Shown: positions 1 to 9,795, counted from the first letter of the stretch. The stretch is 64,000 bases of DNA from Streptomyces sp. NRRL S-244 (GCF_000717915.1 NZ_JOCX01000034.1:6654-70653); one strand, 5' to 3'. Numbers and translations are program-made. The notes: generated by a model from the letters alone, not told the origin.

Positions 1-228
1 GTCGCGGCGCAGACCGGCAAGGAGGTCGCGTACAGCGAGGTCCCGGCCGAGGCGCACCTGTCGATCCTGATTGGCGCAGGGGTGCCCGAGGGCTTCGCGG
101 CGATCCTCGTCGACATGGACGCGGCGATCTCCCGCGGCCTGCTGGCCCACACCGGCGGGGACCTGTCCCGGCTGATCGGCCGCCCGACGACCCCGCTGGC
201 CGACGCCATCTCCTCCGCCCTGGCCTGA
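1..228 (+). CDS. SDR/NmrA-like NAD(P)-binding oxidoreductase, C-terminal part
   Basis: The window opens inside this gene, so only the last 75 residues are present, ending at a TGA at 226-228. The segment (PAEAHLSILIGAGVPEGFA, then DMDAAISRGLLAHTGGDLSRL and a PTTPLADAI end) resembles the C-terminal substrate-side region of NmrA/QorB-type short-chain dehydrogenase-like proteins. These carry an N-terminal Rossmann domain and often act as quinone or NAD(P)H-sensing reductases. The Rossmann motif lies outside the window, so cofactor binding cannot be checked. A nested inverted repeat follows about 90 bases downstream. Confidence 0.6.
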   Translation, partial: VAAQTGKEVAYSEVPAEAHLSILIGAGVPEGFAAILVDMDAAISRGLLAHTGGDLSRLIGRPTTPLADAISSALA

Positions 229-317
229 GCGATCCGGCCGACCGGCCGACCGGCCGGCCGCAGCCCGAGTCCCAGAGTCCGCGAGTCCGCGCCGCCACGG
301 CCACGCAAGGCCCCGGA

Positions 318-354
318 GATGTCATGAGTATCTCCCGTAAACGGGCATGACATC
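318..354. repeat. Nested inverted repeat upstream of rarD
   Basis: Perfect 9-bp outer arms GATGTCATG (318-326) and CATGACATC (346-354) enclose an inner CCCGT-AA-ACGGG hairpin (334-345). It lies 55 bp before the rarD start and 90 bp after the preceding stop. It could be an operator for rarD or a terminator of the upstream gene. There is no T-tract, and the outer arms look like a dyad for a dimeric regulator. Confidence 0.5.
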
Positions 355-409
355 CGGCCCGCCCGGCGCTACCTTCGTGAAGTTGGCCGAATGACGACTG
401 GAGGGCCCC

Positions 410-1366
410 GTGAAGGCGGAGAACGAGCAGCGCACGGGTTTGCTCTACGGATTCGGCGCATACGGGATGTGGGGGCTGGTCCCCCTGTTCTGGCCGCTGC
501 TCAAGCCGTCCGGGGCCATCGAGATCCTCGCCCACCGCATGGTGTGGTCGCTGGGCGTGGTCGGGATCCTGCTGCTGGCCCTGCGCCGCTGGGCCTGGAT
601 ACGGGACCTGCTCCGCCAGCCCCGCAAGCTGGGCCTGACCGCGCTGGCCGCCTCGGTGATCTCCGTGAACTGGGGCCTGTACATCTGGGCCGTCAACAAC
701 GGCGCGGTCGTCGAGGCCAGCCTCGGCTACTTCATCAACCCGCTCGTCACCATCGCCATCGGCGTGCTGGTCCTCGGTGAGCGGCTGCGCCGCGCGCAGT
801 GGGCGGCGGTCGGCATCGGCGTGGCCGCCGTACTGGTGCTCGCCGTCGGGTACGGGCGGCCGCCGTGGATCTCGCTGGTGCTGGCCTTCTCCTTCGCCGC
901 GTACGGGCTGATCAAGAAGAAGCTCAACATGGGCGGGGTCGAGTCGCTCGCCGCCGAGACCGCGCTGCTGTTCCTGCCCGCCCTCGGCTACCTGCTGTGG
1001 CTGGGCGCGCAGGGCAGGTCGAGCTTCGCCTCAGAGGGCCTCGGGCACGCCTCGCTGCTCGCCGCGACCGGGCTGGTCACCGCGATCCCGCTGGTGTGCT
1101 TCGGTGCGGCCGCGATCCGGGTCCCGCTGTCCACGCTGGGGCTGCTCCAGTACCTGGCCCCGGTCTTCCAGTTCGGGCTCGGCGTCGTGTACTTCCACGA
1201 GGCGATGCCGCCGGAGCGCTGGGCCGGGTTCTCCCTGGTCTGGGCCGCGCTGGCGCTGCTGACCTGGGACGCGCTGCGTACGGCGCGCAGGACCCGGGCC
1301 CGGCTCGAAGCGGCCCGCGCCGCCGCCGGGCCGGTGGCGGCCGCCCCGGCGCCCGAGTTGGCATAG
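410..1366 (+). CDS. rarD: EamA-family transporter RarD
   Basis: A 318-residue inner-membrane protein with about ten hydrophobic segments arranged as two EamA repeats. It starts like RarD proteins (LLYGFGAYGMWGLVPLFWP) and keeps the family pattern AHRMVWSL and ISVNWGLYIWAVN. RarD members belong to the drug/metabolite transporter superfamily; the name comes from chloramphenicol sensitivity in Pseudomonas, and the physiological substrate is generally unknown. The GTG start at 410 is chosen because GGAGGG (400-405) lies at proper distance and the first transmembrane segment follows directly. The C-terminus is an Ala/Pro-rich cytoplasmic tail. The gene is monocistronic and closed by a strong hairpin. 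Confidence 0.9.
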   Translation: MKAENEQRTGLLYGFGAYGMWGLVPLFWPLLKPSGAIEILAHRMVWSLGVVGILLLALRRWAWIRDLLRQPRKLGLTALAASVISVNWGLYIWAVNNGAVVEASLGYFINPLVTIAIGVLVLGERLRRAQWAAVGIGVAAVLVLAVGYGRPPWISLVLAFSFAAYGLIKKKLNMGGVESLAAETALLFLPALGYLLWLGAQGRSSFASEGLGHASLLAATGLVTAIPLVCFGAAAIRVPLSTLGLLQYLAPVFQFGLGVVYFHEAMPPERWAGFSLVWAALALLTWDALRTARRTRARLEAARAAAGPVAAAPAPELA

Positions 1367-2893
<1,527 letters not shown>

Positions 2894-2906
2894 GACAGGA
2901 ACGGGC

Positions 2907-3293
2907 CTAGGACGGCGGGACCGTCTGCGGCTCCTGTATGAGGGCCCGGAGTTCCTCGGCGACCGCGGCGACGTCGGCGCGGCCCAGCTTGGCCGCCTCC
3001 ACCAGGTCGCCGAGGTCCTCCGGTGAGGGCAGCTGCTTGGCTCCCGCCACGCGCAGGTACGAGCGCGTGGCGGCGGCCGCGTAGAACTCGTTCATCGGCG
3101 ATTCCAGCGCCGGACACACCGCGAGGGTGTGCAGAAACGCGGCGGCCCGCCACGCGGTGTCCGGGGCGGGCTGTTCGGGCACCAGGACGAGGTCGTTCTG
3201 GTGCCGGGCGACCGCGGCGGCCACCCCGGAGGGATCCCACACGGCGGGATCTGACGGGAGATGGTGGGCCAGAGCGGTCCAGGCCCACTCCAT
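2907..3293 (-). CDS. Fic/Doc-like toxin lacking the Fic motif
   Basis: A 128-residue protein encoded 8 bp downstream of a ribbon-helix-helix gene, the usual antitoxin-first layout. Its layout (AAFLHTLAVCPALES, then AAAATRSYLRVAG, then SPEDLGDLVEAAKLGRADVAAVAEELRAL) follows the C-terminal half of Doc-type Fic proteins. The catalytic loop HxFxxGN(K/R)R is absent: the equivalent stretch reads CPALESPMNEF. Canonical Doc phosphorylates EF-Tu, and that chemistry is not expected from this sequence. The protein is either an inactive relative or a toxin with another mode of action. It converges on the M28 gene with a 13-bp gap. Confidence 0.65.
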   Translation of the reverse strand: MEWAWTALAHHLPSDPAVWDPSGVAAAVARHQNDLVLVPEQPAPDTAWRAAAFLHTLAVCPALESPMNEFYAAAATRSYLRVAGAKQLPSPEDLGDLVEAAKLGRADVAAVAEELRALIQEPQTVPPS

Positions 3294-3301
3294 GGTGATC
3301 T

Positions 3302-3505
3302 TCAATTGCCGAACCGCTCCTGGAAGTAGCTCCAGTGGTCGGCGAACTCCTCGATGCCGGACAGGAAGTTCTTCCGGTCCTCGTCGAGCTCGCGTTCCGT
3401 TACCTCGGTGATCAGCGCGGTGACCGTCGTCCCCAGTGCCGCCGCGCGCGCTTTGAGGCGCTCGTGGAACTCTTCGTCCAGGCGGATGGTGACGTGTCTC
3501 GACAT
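3302..3505 (-). CDS. Ribbon-helix-helix antitoxin
   Basis: A 67-residue protein beginning MSRHVTIRLDEEFHERLKARAAALG, a typical RHH (CopG/Arc-like) DNA-binding fold: an alternating beta strand followed by two helices with TTVTALITEVTERELD. The C-terminal half (DRKNFLSGIEEFADHWSYFQERFGN) is acidic and aromatic and probably contacts the toxin encoded next. The ATG at 3505 is chosen because the RHH strand starts immediately. An upstream in-frame start would translate through the palindromic operator candidate. RHH antitoxins usually repress their own operon through palindromes, and one ends 11 bp before this start. Confidence 0.8.
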   Translation of the reverse strand: MSRHVTIRLDEEFHERLKARAAALGTTVTALITEVTERELDEDRKNFLSGIEEFADHWSYFQERFGN

Positions 3506-3515
3506 GCTTTTCACG

Positions 3516-3535
3516 GTACAGCGGGGCCGCTGTAC
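3516..3535. promoter_or_regulatory. Perfect palindrome, candidate operator of the toxin-antitoxin pair
   Basis: GTACAGCGGGGCCGCTGTAC has two perfect 9-bp arms with a 2-bp centre. It lies 10 bp upstream of the antitoxin ATG, where an RHH dimer pair would block transcription or translation start. No other gene start is close. Confidence 0.7.
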
Positions 3536-3550
3536 ACAGGGCCGGAACGG

Positions 3551-3591
3551 CCGAAGGGTGGGCAGGGACACAGTCCCCGCCCACCCTTCGG
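3551..3591 (-). terminator. Hairpin terminator after the LolA-like gene
   Basis: A 13-bp perfect stem (3551-3563 with 3579-3591) encloses a second small stem, GGGAC-ACA-GTCCC. It starts 23 bp past the stop codon of the minus-strand LolA-like gene and insulates the toxin-antitoxin pair. Confidence 0.8.
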
Positions 3592-3614
3592 ACAGTCCTA
3601 CCCGCCGTACGGCA

Positions 3615-4832
3615 CTACTTGTTGGCGTCGGCCGCCTTCACCAGCGCGTCCTTGGTGACCGCGCCGACGTAGACCTTGCCGTCGTCCGTGATCAGGGCGT
3701 TGACCAGGCGGGTCTTGAAGACCCGGCCCTCGCCGAACTTGCCGGTGACCTTGCCGCCGAGGGAGTCGAGGAACTGCTTGGCCTCCTTCGGAGTGTCCTT
3801 GCCGTTCTCGATCTCCTTCAGGCTCTTGCCTGCACCCGTGTCCATGCGGGCAATGGTCGCCCAGCCCTCGCCGAGCACCTTCGTCTCGCCGCCCTTGCCG
3901 CCCGCGCCGCCCATGCCGCCGGTCAGGGCGCCCAGGCCGGGGAAGGAGTCCAGGCCCTTGAACTCCTTGCCGTGGCCACGGCCGTCCTTGCCCGCCCCGT
4001 CGGCGCCCTCGGTCACCTTGGCGCCCTTGGGCGCGGTGAACGCGAACGTGTCGGCGGACGGCTTGGCGAAGTCCACCTTGGTGAACCCGGCGTCGACGAT
4101 CGGCTTGCCGCCCTCGGCCGCGAGCAGCTGCACCCGCAGCGGCACGCCGTTCTTGGCGTCCACCGCGATCTTGACCGAGCCGACCGTGGATCCGCTCTGC
4201 TTCGGCTTCAGCACCAGCTGGTAGGCGTCCCGGCCGGCCACCTGCGCGGTCTCGCCCACGCTGACGTCCGTGGTCGGGCCGGCGGCCTTCAGCACGTCCT
4301 GGGCCAGCTGCTGGGGCGAGGCGCCGCCGAGCCGCTCGGCCGTCTTCTTCTGGTCCTTGCCGGCCGCCGCATCGGGGTTCTTCTCGTGCCAGACCTCGTT
4401 GGCCTTGCTGTCGTACCCCCAGACGTCGGCGCCGTTGTGGATGAGGCTGTACTCGTCCTTGCCGTCCACGAACGTCAGCTTCTGGCGGTCCGGCCCGTCG
4501 GCCGCGACGCGCAGCGTGTGCGAGCCGTTCGCCAGCTGCGCGATCTTGTCCTCGGGGTTGGCCGAGCCGCCCGCGATGCCCCCGCCGCCGAGGAGGCCGC
4601 TCGCCAGGGTCGGCAGACCCAGGTCGGTGCTGATCTTCGCGCTCCCGGACAGCTGCTGCACGTCGGAGGCGGCGACCTTCTCGATGAGCTGCTGCGCGGT
4701 CATCTTCGGCAGGTCGGGGCCGCCGGAGTTCGCGAAGGCCGGGACCATCGCCACGGTCGCGGCGGCCACACCCGCCACCGCTACCGGTACGGCGTACCGG
4801 GCGGCCTTGCGGGTCTTTGCGTTCGTTGCCAT
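3615..4832 (-). CDS. Secreted LolA-like lipoprotein-carrier-fold protein
   Basis: A 405-residue exported protein with an N-terminal basic stretch and hydrophobic core (residues 1-35, ending AFANSGG). The mature start, MTAQQLIEKVAASDVQQLSG, plus the strand pattern HTLRVAADGPDRQKLTFVD and DAYQLVLKPKQSGSTVGSV resemble the LolA/DUF2092 half-barrel fold of Gram-positive secreted proteins. Gram-positives lack an outer membrane, so classical lipoprotein sorting cannot be its role; a sensory or carrier role at the envelope is inferred. A Gly-rich, charged insert (KDGRGHGKEFKGLDSF, then GGMGGAGGKGG) lies at about residues 280-315. A terminator follows directly and no partner gene is co-transcribed. 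Confidence 0.75.
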   Translation of the reverse strand: MATNAKTRKAARYAVPVAVAGVAAATVAMVPAFANSGGPDLPKMTAQQLIEKVAASDVQQLSGSAKISTDLGLPTLASGLLGGGGIAGGSANPEDKIAQLANGSHTLRVAADGPDRQKLTFVDGKDEYSLIHNGADVWGYDSKANEVWHEKNPDAAAGKDQKKTAERLGGASPQQLAQDVLKAAGPTTDVSVGETAQVAGRDAYQLVLKPKQSGSTVGSVKIAVDAKNGVPLRVQLLAAEGGKPIVDAGFTKVDFAKPSADTFAFTAPKGAKVTEGADGAGKDGRGHGKEFKGLDSFPGLGALTGGMGGAGGKGGETKVLGEGWATIARMDTGAGKSLKEIENGKDTPKEAKQFLDSLGGKVTGKFGEGRVFKTRLVNALITDDGKVYVGAVTKDALVKAADANK

Positions 4833-4949
4833 GTCTGCCCTACCTCTGTGTCACCCGTTCTGGTGTGTCTCCATCTGACCAAAGCGGGAGGGGTCGGGGC
4901 GTCACTCCCCGGGGCCAACTCGGCGTACGCCGCAGGGATGACACGACGA

Positions 4950-4987
4950 GGGCCCGGCATCCCCTACCCGTAAGGGATGCCGGGCCC
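4950..4987 (-). terminator. Terminator of the polyprenyl synthase gene
   Basis: A perfect 14-bp stem (4950-4963 with 4974-4987) with a 10-nt loop begins 22 bp past the stop codon at 5010. No T-tract follows, as is common in streptomycetes. Confidence 0.8.
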
Positions 4988-5009
4988 CGCCTGCGCCGAA
5001 CGGCTTGTC

Positions 5010-6020
5010 CTAGCCGGCGCGGTGCACCACCGCGTCGCACAGCTCTTCCAGCGCCGACTTCGCGAAGCCCTCCGGCAGCGGCGCCAGCGTGGCCCGCGCC
5101 TCCTGCGCGTACCGGATGGTGTCGCGGCGGGCCTGCTCCAGCGCGGGGTGCACCCGCAGCCGGGCGAGCACCTCGGCGTGCAGGGCGTCGTCGGTCAGGT
5201 CCCCGTCGAGGAGGCCCACAAGCTCCAGGTCCTCGGGGTCGCCGCCCCGGGCCGCCATCTCGCGCAGCCGCAGCACGGGCAGTGTGGGGATGCCCTCGCG
5301 CAGGTCCGTCCCCGGGGTCTTGCCGGATTCGTGCGAGTCGGAGGCGATGTCCAGGACGTCGTCGGCGAGCTGGAAGGCGATGCCGAGCCGCTCCCCGTAC
5401 TGGGTCAGGATGTCGACGACCGACTCGTCGGCGCCGGACATCAGCGCGCCGAACCGGCCGGAGACCGCGATCAGCGAGCCGGTCTTGCCGGCCATGACGT
5501 CGAGGTAGTGGGCGACCGGGTCGCGGCCGTCGCGCGGGCCGGCCGTCTCCAGGATCTGGCCGGTGACCAGCCGCTCGAAGGCCTCGGCCTGGATGCGTAC
5601 GGCCTCCGGCCCGAGGTCCGCCAGGATGTGCGAGGCGCGGGCGAACAGGAAGTCACCCGTCAGGACGGCCACGGAGTTGCCCCAGCGGGCGTTGGCGCTG
5701 GCCACACCGCGGCGCTCGTCCGCCTCGTCCATGATGTCGTCGTGGTAGAGGGTCGCCAGATGGGTGAGCTCGACGACCACCGCGGCGGGCACGATGCCGG
5801 GCGCGTAGGGGTCGCCGAATCGGGAGGCGAGCATCACCAGCAGCGGCCGGAACCGCTTGCCCCCGGCGCGCAGCAGATGCTGTGCGGCATCGGTGATGAA
5901 GGGGACTTCGCTCTTGGTGGCCTCCAGCAGACCCGCCTCGACGGCGGCCAGTCCGGCCTGGACATCGGTCTCAAGAGCCTGGTCCCGCACGCTCAGTCCG
6001 AACGGCCCGACGACGGTCAC
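5010..6020 (-). CDS. Long-chain polyprenyl diphosphate synthase
   Basis: A 336-residue all-helical trans-prenyltransferase that condenses isopentenyl diphosphate units onto an allylic primer. Both Asp-rich motifs are present: HDDIMDEADERR (residues 93-104, first DDxxD with downstream Arg pair) and QLADDVLD (217-224). GGKRFRP (residues 53-59) matches the IPP-binding Lys/Arg. Octaprenyl/nonaprenyl synthases of this type supply the menaquinone side chain, and here the gene lies about 15 kb from nuo, mqnA, mqnC and menG, so that role is inferred. Product chain length cannot be read with certainty. It is transcribed divergently from the peptide transporter across a 190-bp gap. Confidence 0.88.
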   Translation of the reverse strand: MTVVGPFGLSVRDQALETDVQAGLAAVEAGLLEATKSEVPFITDAAQHLLRAGGKRFRPLLVMLASRFGDPYAPGIVPAAVVVELTHLATLYHDDIMDEADERRGVASANARWGNSVAVLTGDFLFARASHILADLGPEAVRIQAEAFERLVTGQILETAGPRDGRDPVAHYLDVMAGKTGSLIAVSGRFGALMSGADESVVDILTQYGERLGIAFQLADDVLDIASDSHESGKTPGTDLREGIPTLPVLRLREMAARGGDPEDLELVGLLDGDLTDDALHAEVLARLRVHPALEQARRDTIRYAQEARATLAPLPEGFAKSALEELCDAVVHRAG

Positions 6021-6040
6021 GAGGGGTACTCCTGTCTGCT

Positions 6041-6061
6041 GACGATCACGGTGACGATCAC
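6041..6061. repeat. Direct repeat GACGATCAC in the divergent promoter region
   Basis: Two copies of GACGATCAC (6041-6049 and 6053-6061), 12 bp apart, lie directly upstream of the polyprenyl synthase start within the 190-bp divergent intergenic region. They may be a regulator half-site pair. No consensus for a known regulator is recognised. Confidence 0.35.
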
Positions 6062-6210
6062 CTGGATTGTCGATGTGTCGCTGCCATCACTCAAGCCAGC
6101 GTATCCGGTCTGTTTTCGATCACCGAGAGCGGCCGCCATGTCGCCACCCGCGCACTGCCCGATGCGCACCGGTATGTTCGTGAGGAGCCGAAACAACCGG
6201 AGAATGCGTT

Positions 6211-7737
6211 TTGTCCAGAACTACCACCGCAATAGAGGAACCGGCGGAACCGGTCGACCCGGAGGCGGACCAGCCGCCGCCCGCCGACGACCACGCCTTC
6301 CTCGGGCACCCCCGGGGCCTCGCCACGCTGTCCGGACTGGAGGTCTGGGAGCGCTTCTCGTTCCTCGGCATGCAGGCCATCCTCGTCCTCTACTTCGCGG
6401 ACGCGGTGGCCGACGGCGGCCTGGGGATGAACCCGGGCACCGCGGCCTCCGTCGCGGCGGCCTACGGGACCATGGTCTACCTCGTCTCCGTCGCCGGCGG
6501 GTGGCTCGCCGACCGGATCCTCGGTTCGTACCGGGCCGTGCTCTGGGGCGGCATCCTGATCGCCTGCGGCCACTACGCCATGGCGGTGCCGACGGCCGCC
6601 ATGACCTGGACGGGCCTCGGCCTGATCAGCGCGGGCACCGGCCTGCTCAAGCCCAACGTGGCCAGCATGGTCGGCAAGCTGTACCGGACGGACGACGACC
6701 GGCGCGACGCCGGATTCGCCCTCTACTACATGGCCATCAACATCGGCGCCTTCGCCGGACCCCTGGTCACCGGCTGGCTCGGCGAGCACCAGGGCTGGCA
6801 CTGGGGCTTCTCCGCCGCCGCCGTCGGCATGACCGCGGGCCTGGTCCAGTACGTCCTCGGCCGCCGCCATCTGGCCGGGCGAAAGCACTCGGCCGAGTAC
6901 CCCCTCGCCCCCGACGCGATGCGCCGCGCCGTGCGCCGGATCGTCGCCGGACTCCTCGCCGCGGGCGCGCTCGCCACCCTTATGGCGGCCCTCGGATGGC
7001 TGACCATGGGCCGCTTCGTCGACCTGCTCACGCTCGTCTCGGTGATCGCGCCCGCCGTCTACTTCGCGGTCATGTTCCGCAGCCCGCGGGTGACGCGCGA
7101 GGAGCGCGGGCGGCTGCGCCCGTACGTGGTGCTCTTCCTGGCCTCGGTCGCCTTCAACTTCATCCTCTTCCAGGCGTACTCGACGATGATGCTGCTCGCC
7201 TCGACGAACGCCCGGACCGAGATCCTGGGCTTCCACTTCCCCGCGAGCTGGTACGCCTCCGCGCTCGGCGCGTTCGAGGTGGCGCTCGCCCCGGTCGTGG
7301 CCGCGCTGTGGGTCCGGATGGGCCGCCGCCAGCCGCACGCCTCCAACAAGATCGCCATCGGGGTGATCCTGGGCGGCCTGTCCTTCCTGCTGATGGTGAT
7401 CCCCACCTCGGGGCACGGCGGGGAGGCGTACCAGATGGCCGCATGGTGGATCGTCGGCTCGTACCTGCTGCTCGGGCTCGGCGACGTCCTGCTGGAGACC
7501 TCCGGCATGTCGGCCACCACGAAGCTCGCCCCGAAGGCCTTCTCCAGCCAGACCATGGCGCTCTGGTTCCTCTCGCTGGCCCTGGCCAACGGCATCCAGG
7601 CGCAGGTGGTCAAGCTGTACGGCCAGGTGTCCACTCCCGCGTACTTCGGCGTCAACGGCGCGATCGCGGTGGTGGCGGGCCTGGCCGTGATCGCGCTGGC
7701 GCCGTGGCTGCGGCGCACGATGCACCCCGTCCACTGA
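6211..7737 (+). CDS. Proton-dependent oligopeptide transporter (POT family)
   Basis: A 508-residue MFS protein importing di- and tripeptides with protons. It carries the POT signature EVWERFSFLGMQAIL (ExxERFxxxG in helix 1) and the second PTR2 signature FALYYMAINIGAFAGP around residues 170-185. About twelve to fourteen transmembrane helices can be traced. The TTG at 6211 is chosen because CCGGAGAA lies at 6198-6205 and the N-terminus (MSRTTTAIEEPAEPVDPE) is a plausible acidic cytosolic leader. The CocE-type hydrolase starts 21 bp after its stop, so the two are probably co-transcribed, which pairs peptide import with a dipeptidyl-peptidase-like hydrolase. Confidence 0.9.
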   Translation: MSRTTTAIEEPAEPVDPEADQPPPADDHAFLGHPRGLATLSGLEVWERFSFLGMQAILVLYFADAVADGGLGMNPGTAASVAAAYGTMVYLVSVAGGWLADRILGSYRAVLWGGILIACGHYAMAVPTAAMTWTGLGLISAGTGLLKPNVASMVGKLYRTDDDRRDAGFALYYMAINIGAFAGPLVTGWLGEHQGWHWGFSAAAVGMTAGLVQYVLGRRHLAGRKHSAEYPLAPDAMRRAVRRIVAGLLAAGALATLMAALGWLTMGRFVDLLTLVSVIAPAVYFAVMFRSPRVTREERGRLRPYVVLFLASVAFNFILFQAYSTMMLLASTNARTEILGFHFPASWYASALGAFEVALAPVVAALWVRMGRRQPHASNKIAIGVILGGLSFLLMVIPTSGHGGEAYQMAAWWIVGSYLLLGLGDVLLETSGMSATTKLAPKAFSSQTMALWFLSLALANGIQAQVVKLYGQVSTPAYFGVNGAIAVVAGLAVIALAPWLRRTMHPVH

Positions 7738-7758
7738 GGCGAACGAGGTGGTTCCCGC

Positions 7759-9795
7759 ATGATCATCCGTACCGATTTCCCGTACGAGACGACGCACGAG
7801 GATGTCCGGATCCCGATGCCTGGGGGCACCTCCCAGGCCGAAGGCTCTGGGGGAGGGGTGGAGCTGTACGCCCGGATCTGGCGCCCGCTGACCGACGAGC
7901 CGGTCCCGGCGCTGCTGGAGTACCTGCCGTACCGGCTGACCGACTGGACCGCGCCCCGCGACTGGCAGCGCCACCCCTGGTACGCGGGCCACGGCTACGC
8001 CTCCGTCCGGGTGGACGTACGGGGACACGGCTGCAGCGGCGGGAACCCGGGCGACGAGTACGACGCGCGGGAACTGGCCGACGGGACGGCGGTGGTGGAG
8101 TGGCTGGCGGCGCAGCCGTGGTGCACGGGGTCGGTGGGGATGTTCGGGATCTCGTGGGGCGGGTTCAACTCCCTCCAGATCGCGGCGCAGGCCCCCGAGG
8201 CGCTCAAGGCGGTCGTCACGGTCTGCTCGACGGACGACCGGTACGACAACGACGTCCACTACATGGGCGGCTCGGTGCTGGCCGTGGACATGCACGCGTG
8301 GGCGGCGACCATGCTGGCCTTCGCGGCGCGGCCGCCGGACCCGCTGTTCGTCGGCGACGGCTGGCGGGAGCAGTGGCTCGCGCGGCTGGAATCCGTCGAA
8401 CCCCTGATCAACACGTGGCTGGCGCACCAGACGCGGGACGGCTACTGGCGCCACGGCAGCGTCTGCGAGGACTACCCGGCGATCGGTGCGGCCGTGCTGG
8501 CGGTCGGCGGCTGGCACGACCCGTACCGGGACACGGTGCTGCGGCTGGTCTCGCACCTGCCCGCCGACCGGGTGCGGGGGCTGATCGGCCCGTGGTCGCA
8601 CCAGTACCCGGACCGGGGGCTGCCGCCCGGGCCGGCGATCGGGTTCCTCCAGGAGACCCTGCGGTGGTGGGACCACTGGCTGAAGGGCGCGGAGAACGGG
8701 GTGATGGAGGAGCCGCTGCTGCGGTCCTGGATCTCGGAGTCCCACCCTCCGGCGACCACGTACGAGGTGCTGCCGGGGCGCTGGGTCGGGGACGCCGAGT
8801 GGCCCTCCCCCGCCGTCACCCCGGTCACGTACGCGCTCCAGGGCGCGCCGGTGGCCGTGGCCTCCCCGCAGCACACGGGGCTGGACGCGGGGCGGTTCTT
8901 CCCGTTCGGCAACGACGCGGACCTGCCGCCGGACCAGCGCGAGGAGGACGCGAAGTCGGCCTGCTTCGAGTTCCCGGTGGGGCGCGAGCCGGTGGAGGTC
9001 CTGGGCCGCGCGCAGGTGACGGCCCGGCTGCGGATGGACGTCCCGTACGGGCAGGTGGTGGCGCGGCTGTGCGACGTGGCGCCCGACGGGTCCTCGACGC
9101 TGGTGACGCGGGGCGCGCTGAACCTCTCGGCCCGGCTGGGCCGGGACAAGGCGGTGCCGTGGCCGGTGGGCGCGTACGAGGACGTCGTCTTCGAGCTGAA
9201 CGGCATCGGGCACCGGTTCGCCGCGGGCCACCGGATCCGGCTCGCGCTGTCCTCCGCGTACTGGCCGTGGATCTGGCCGCGGGCCGGGTCGCAGGCGGGG
9301 TGGACGCTGGATCCGGCGGGGAGTTCGGTGGTCCTGCCGGTCCGGGCCGCGGGAGCGGACGCCTCCGGCCCGGAGATCGTCTTCGAGCCGCCGGAGCAGG
9401 CGGAGCCGCTGGGGGTGTCGTATCCGGCCACGCTGGACGAGCCGCGGCCGGAGCGGCTGGTCGTACGGGACGTGGCGCGCGGGCGGTGGCGGCTGGAGGT
9501 GGACCCGCGGTACGGGGGGACGCGGGTGTATCCGGACGGGCTGGAGTACGCGGAGGACGCGGAGGAGGTCTACGAGATCGACTCGGCGGATCCGCTGTCG
9601 GCCCGGACCCGCTCCGAGTGGCGGATCCGGTTGCACCGGCCCGAGTTGGGGTGGGACGCCCGTATCGAGACCCGGTCGGAGATCTCGTGCGACGAGGGTG
9701 GGTTCGTGACCTCGAACGAGGTGGTGTGCCGGGAGGGGGAGGAGGTCGTCTTCCACCGGACGTGGGAGCGGCGGCTGCCCCGCGCGGCGGGGTGA
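7759..9795 (+). CDS. CocE/NonD-type serine hydrolase (X-Pro dipeptidyl-peptidase-like)
   Basis: A 678-residue hydrolase. The N-terminal alpha/beta-hydrolase domain has the nucleophile motif GISWG (Ser132) in GMFGISWGGFNSLQ and a likely catalytic His in GPWSHQYPDRG. The region from about residue 430 is the jelly-roll X-Pro dipeptidyl-peptidase C-terminal domain (GRAQVTARLRMDVP, ending in a lipocalin-like strand set). The family cleaves esters, amides or Xaa-Pro dipeptides; the substrate is unknown here. Residues 21-33 (PGGTSQAEGSGGG) are encoded by a palindromic repeat inserted where relatives go straight from the first strand to a short RDG-like turn; the frame is preserved. Confidence 0.88.
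   Translation: MIIRTDFPYETTHEDVRIPMPGGTSQAEGSGGGVELYARIWRPLTDEPVPALLEYLPYRLTDWTAPRDWQRHPWYAGHGYASVRVDVRGHGCSGGNPGDEYDARELADGTAVVEWLAAQPWCTGSVGMFGISWGGFNSLQIAAQAPEALKAVVTVCSTDDRYDNDVHYMGGSVLAVDMHAWAATMLAFAARPPDPLFVGDGWREQWLARLESVEPLINTWLAHQTRDGYWRHGSVCEDYPAIGAAVLAVGGWHDPYRDTVLRLVSHLPADRVRGLIGPWSHQYPDRGLPPGPAIGFLQETLRWWDHWLKGAENGVMEEPLLRSWISESHPPATTYEVLPGRWVGDAEWPSPAVTPVTYALQGAPVAVASPQHTGLDAGRFFPFGNDADLPPDQREEDAKSACFEFPVGREPVEVLGRAQVTARLRMDVPYGQVVARLCDVAPDGSSTLVTRGALNLSARLGRDKAVPWPVGAYEDVVFELNGIGHRFAAGHRIRLALSSAYWPWIWPRAGSQAGWTLDPAGSSVVLPVRAAGADASGPEIVFEPPEQAEPLGVSYPATLDEPRPERLVVRDVARGRWRLEVDPRYGGTRVYPDGLEYAEDAEEVYEIDSADPLSARTRSEWRIRLHRPELGWDARIETRSEISCDEGGFVTSNEVVCREGEEVVFHRTWERRLPRAAG
7819..7857 (+). 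repeat. Palindromic Streptomyces-type repeat inserted in frame
   Basis: The 39 bp contain TGGGGGCACCTCCCA, a short GCC-GAA-GGC hairpin and TGGGGGAGG. This is the arrangement of a small palindromic repeat commonly seen between streptomycete genes, known from general experience and not searched here. Here it adds exactly 13 codons to the CocE-type gene. Confidence 0.7.

Noticed and set aside
6091..9756. Open minus-strand frame of over 1,200 codons
   Set aside because: Antisense to two well-supported genes with clear motifs; low-complexity translation.
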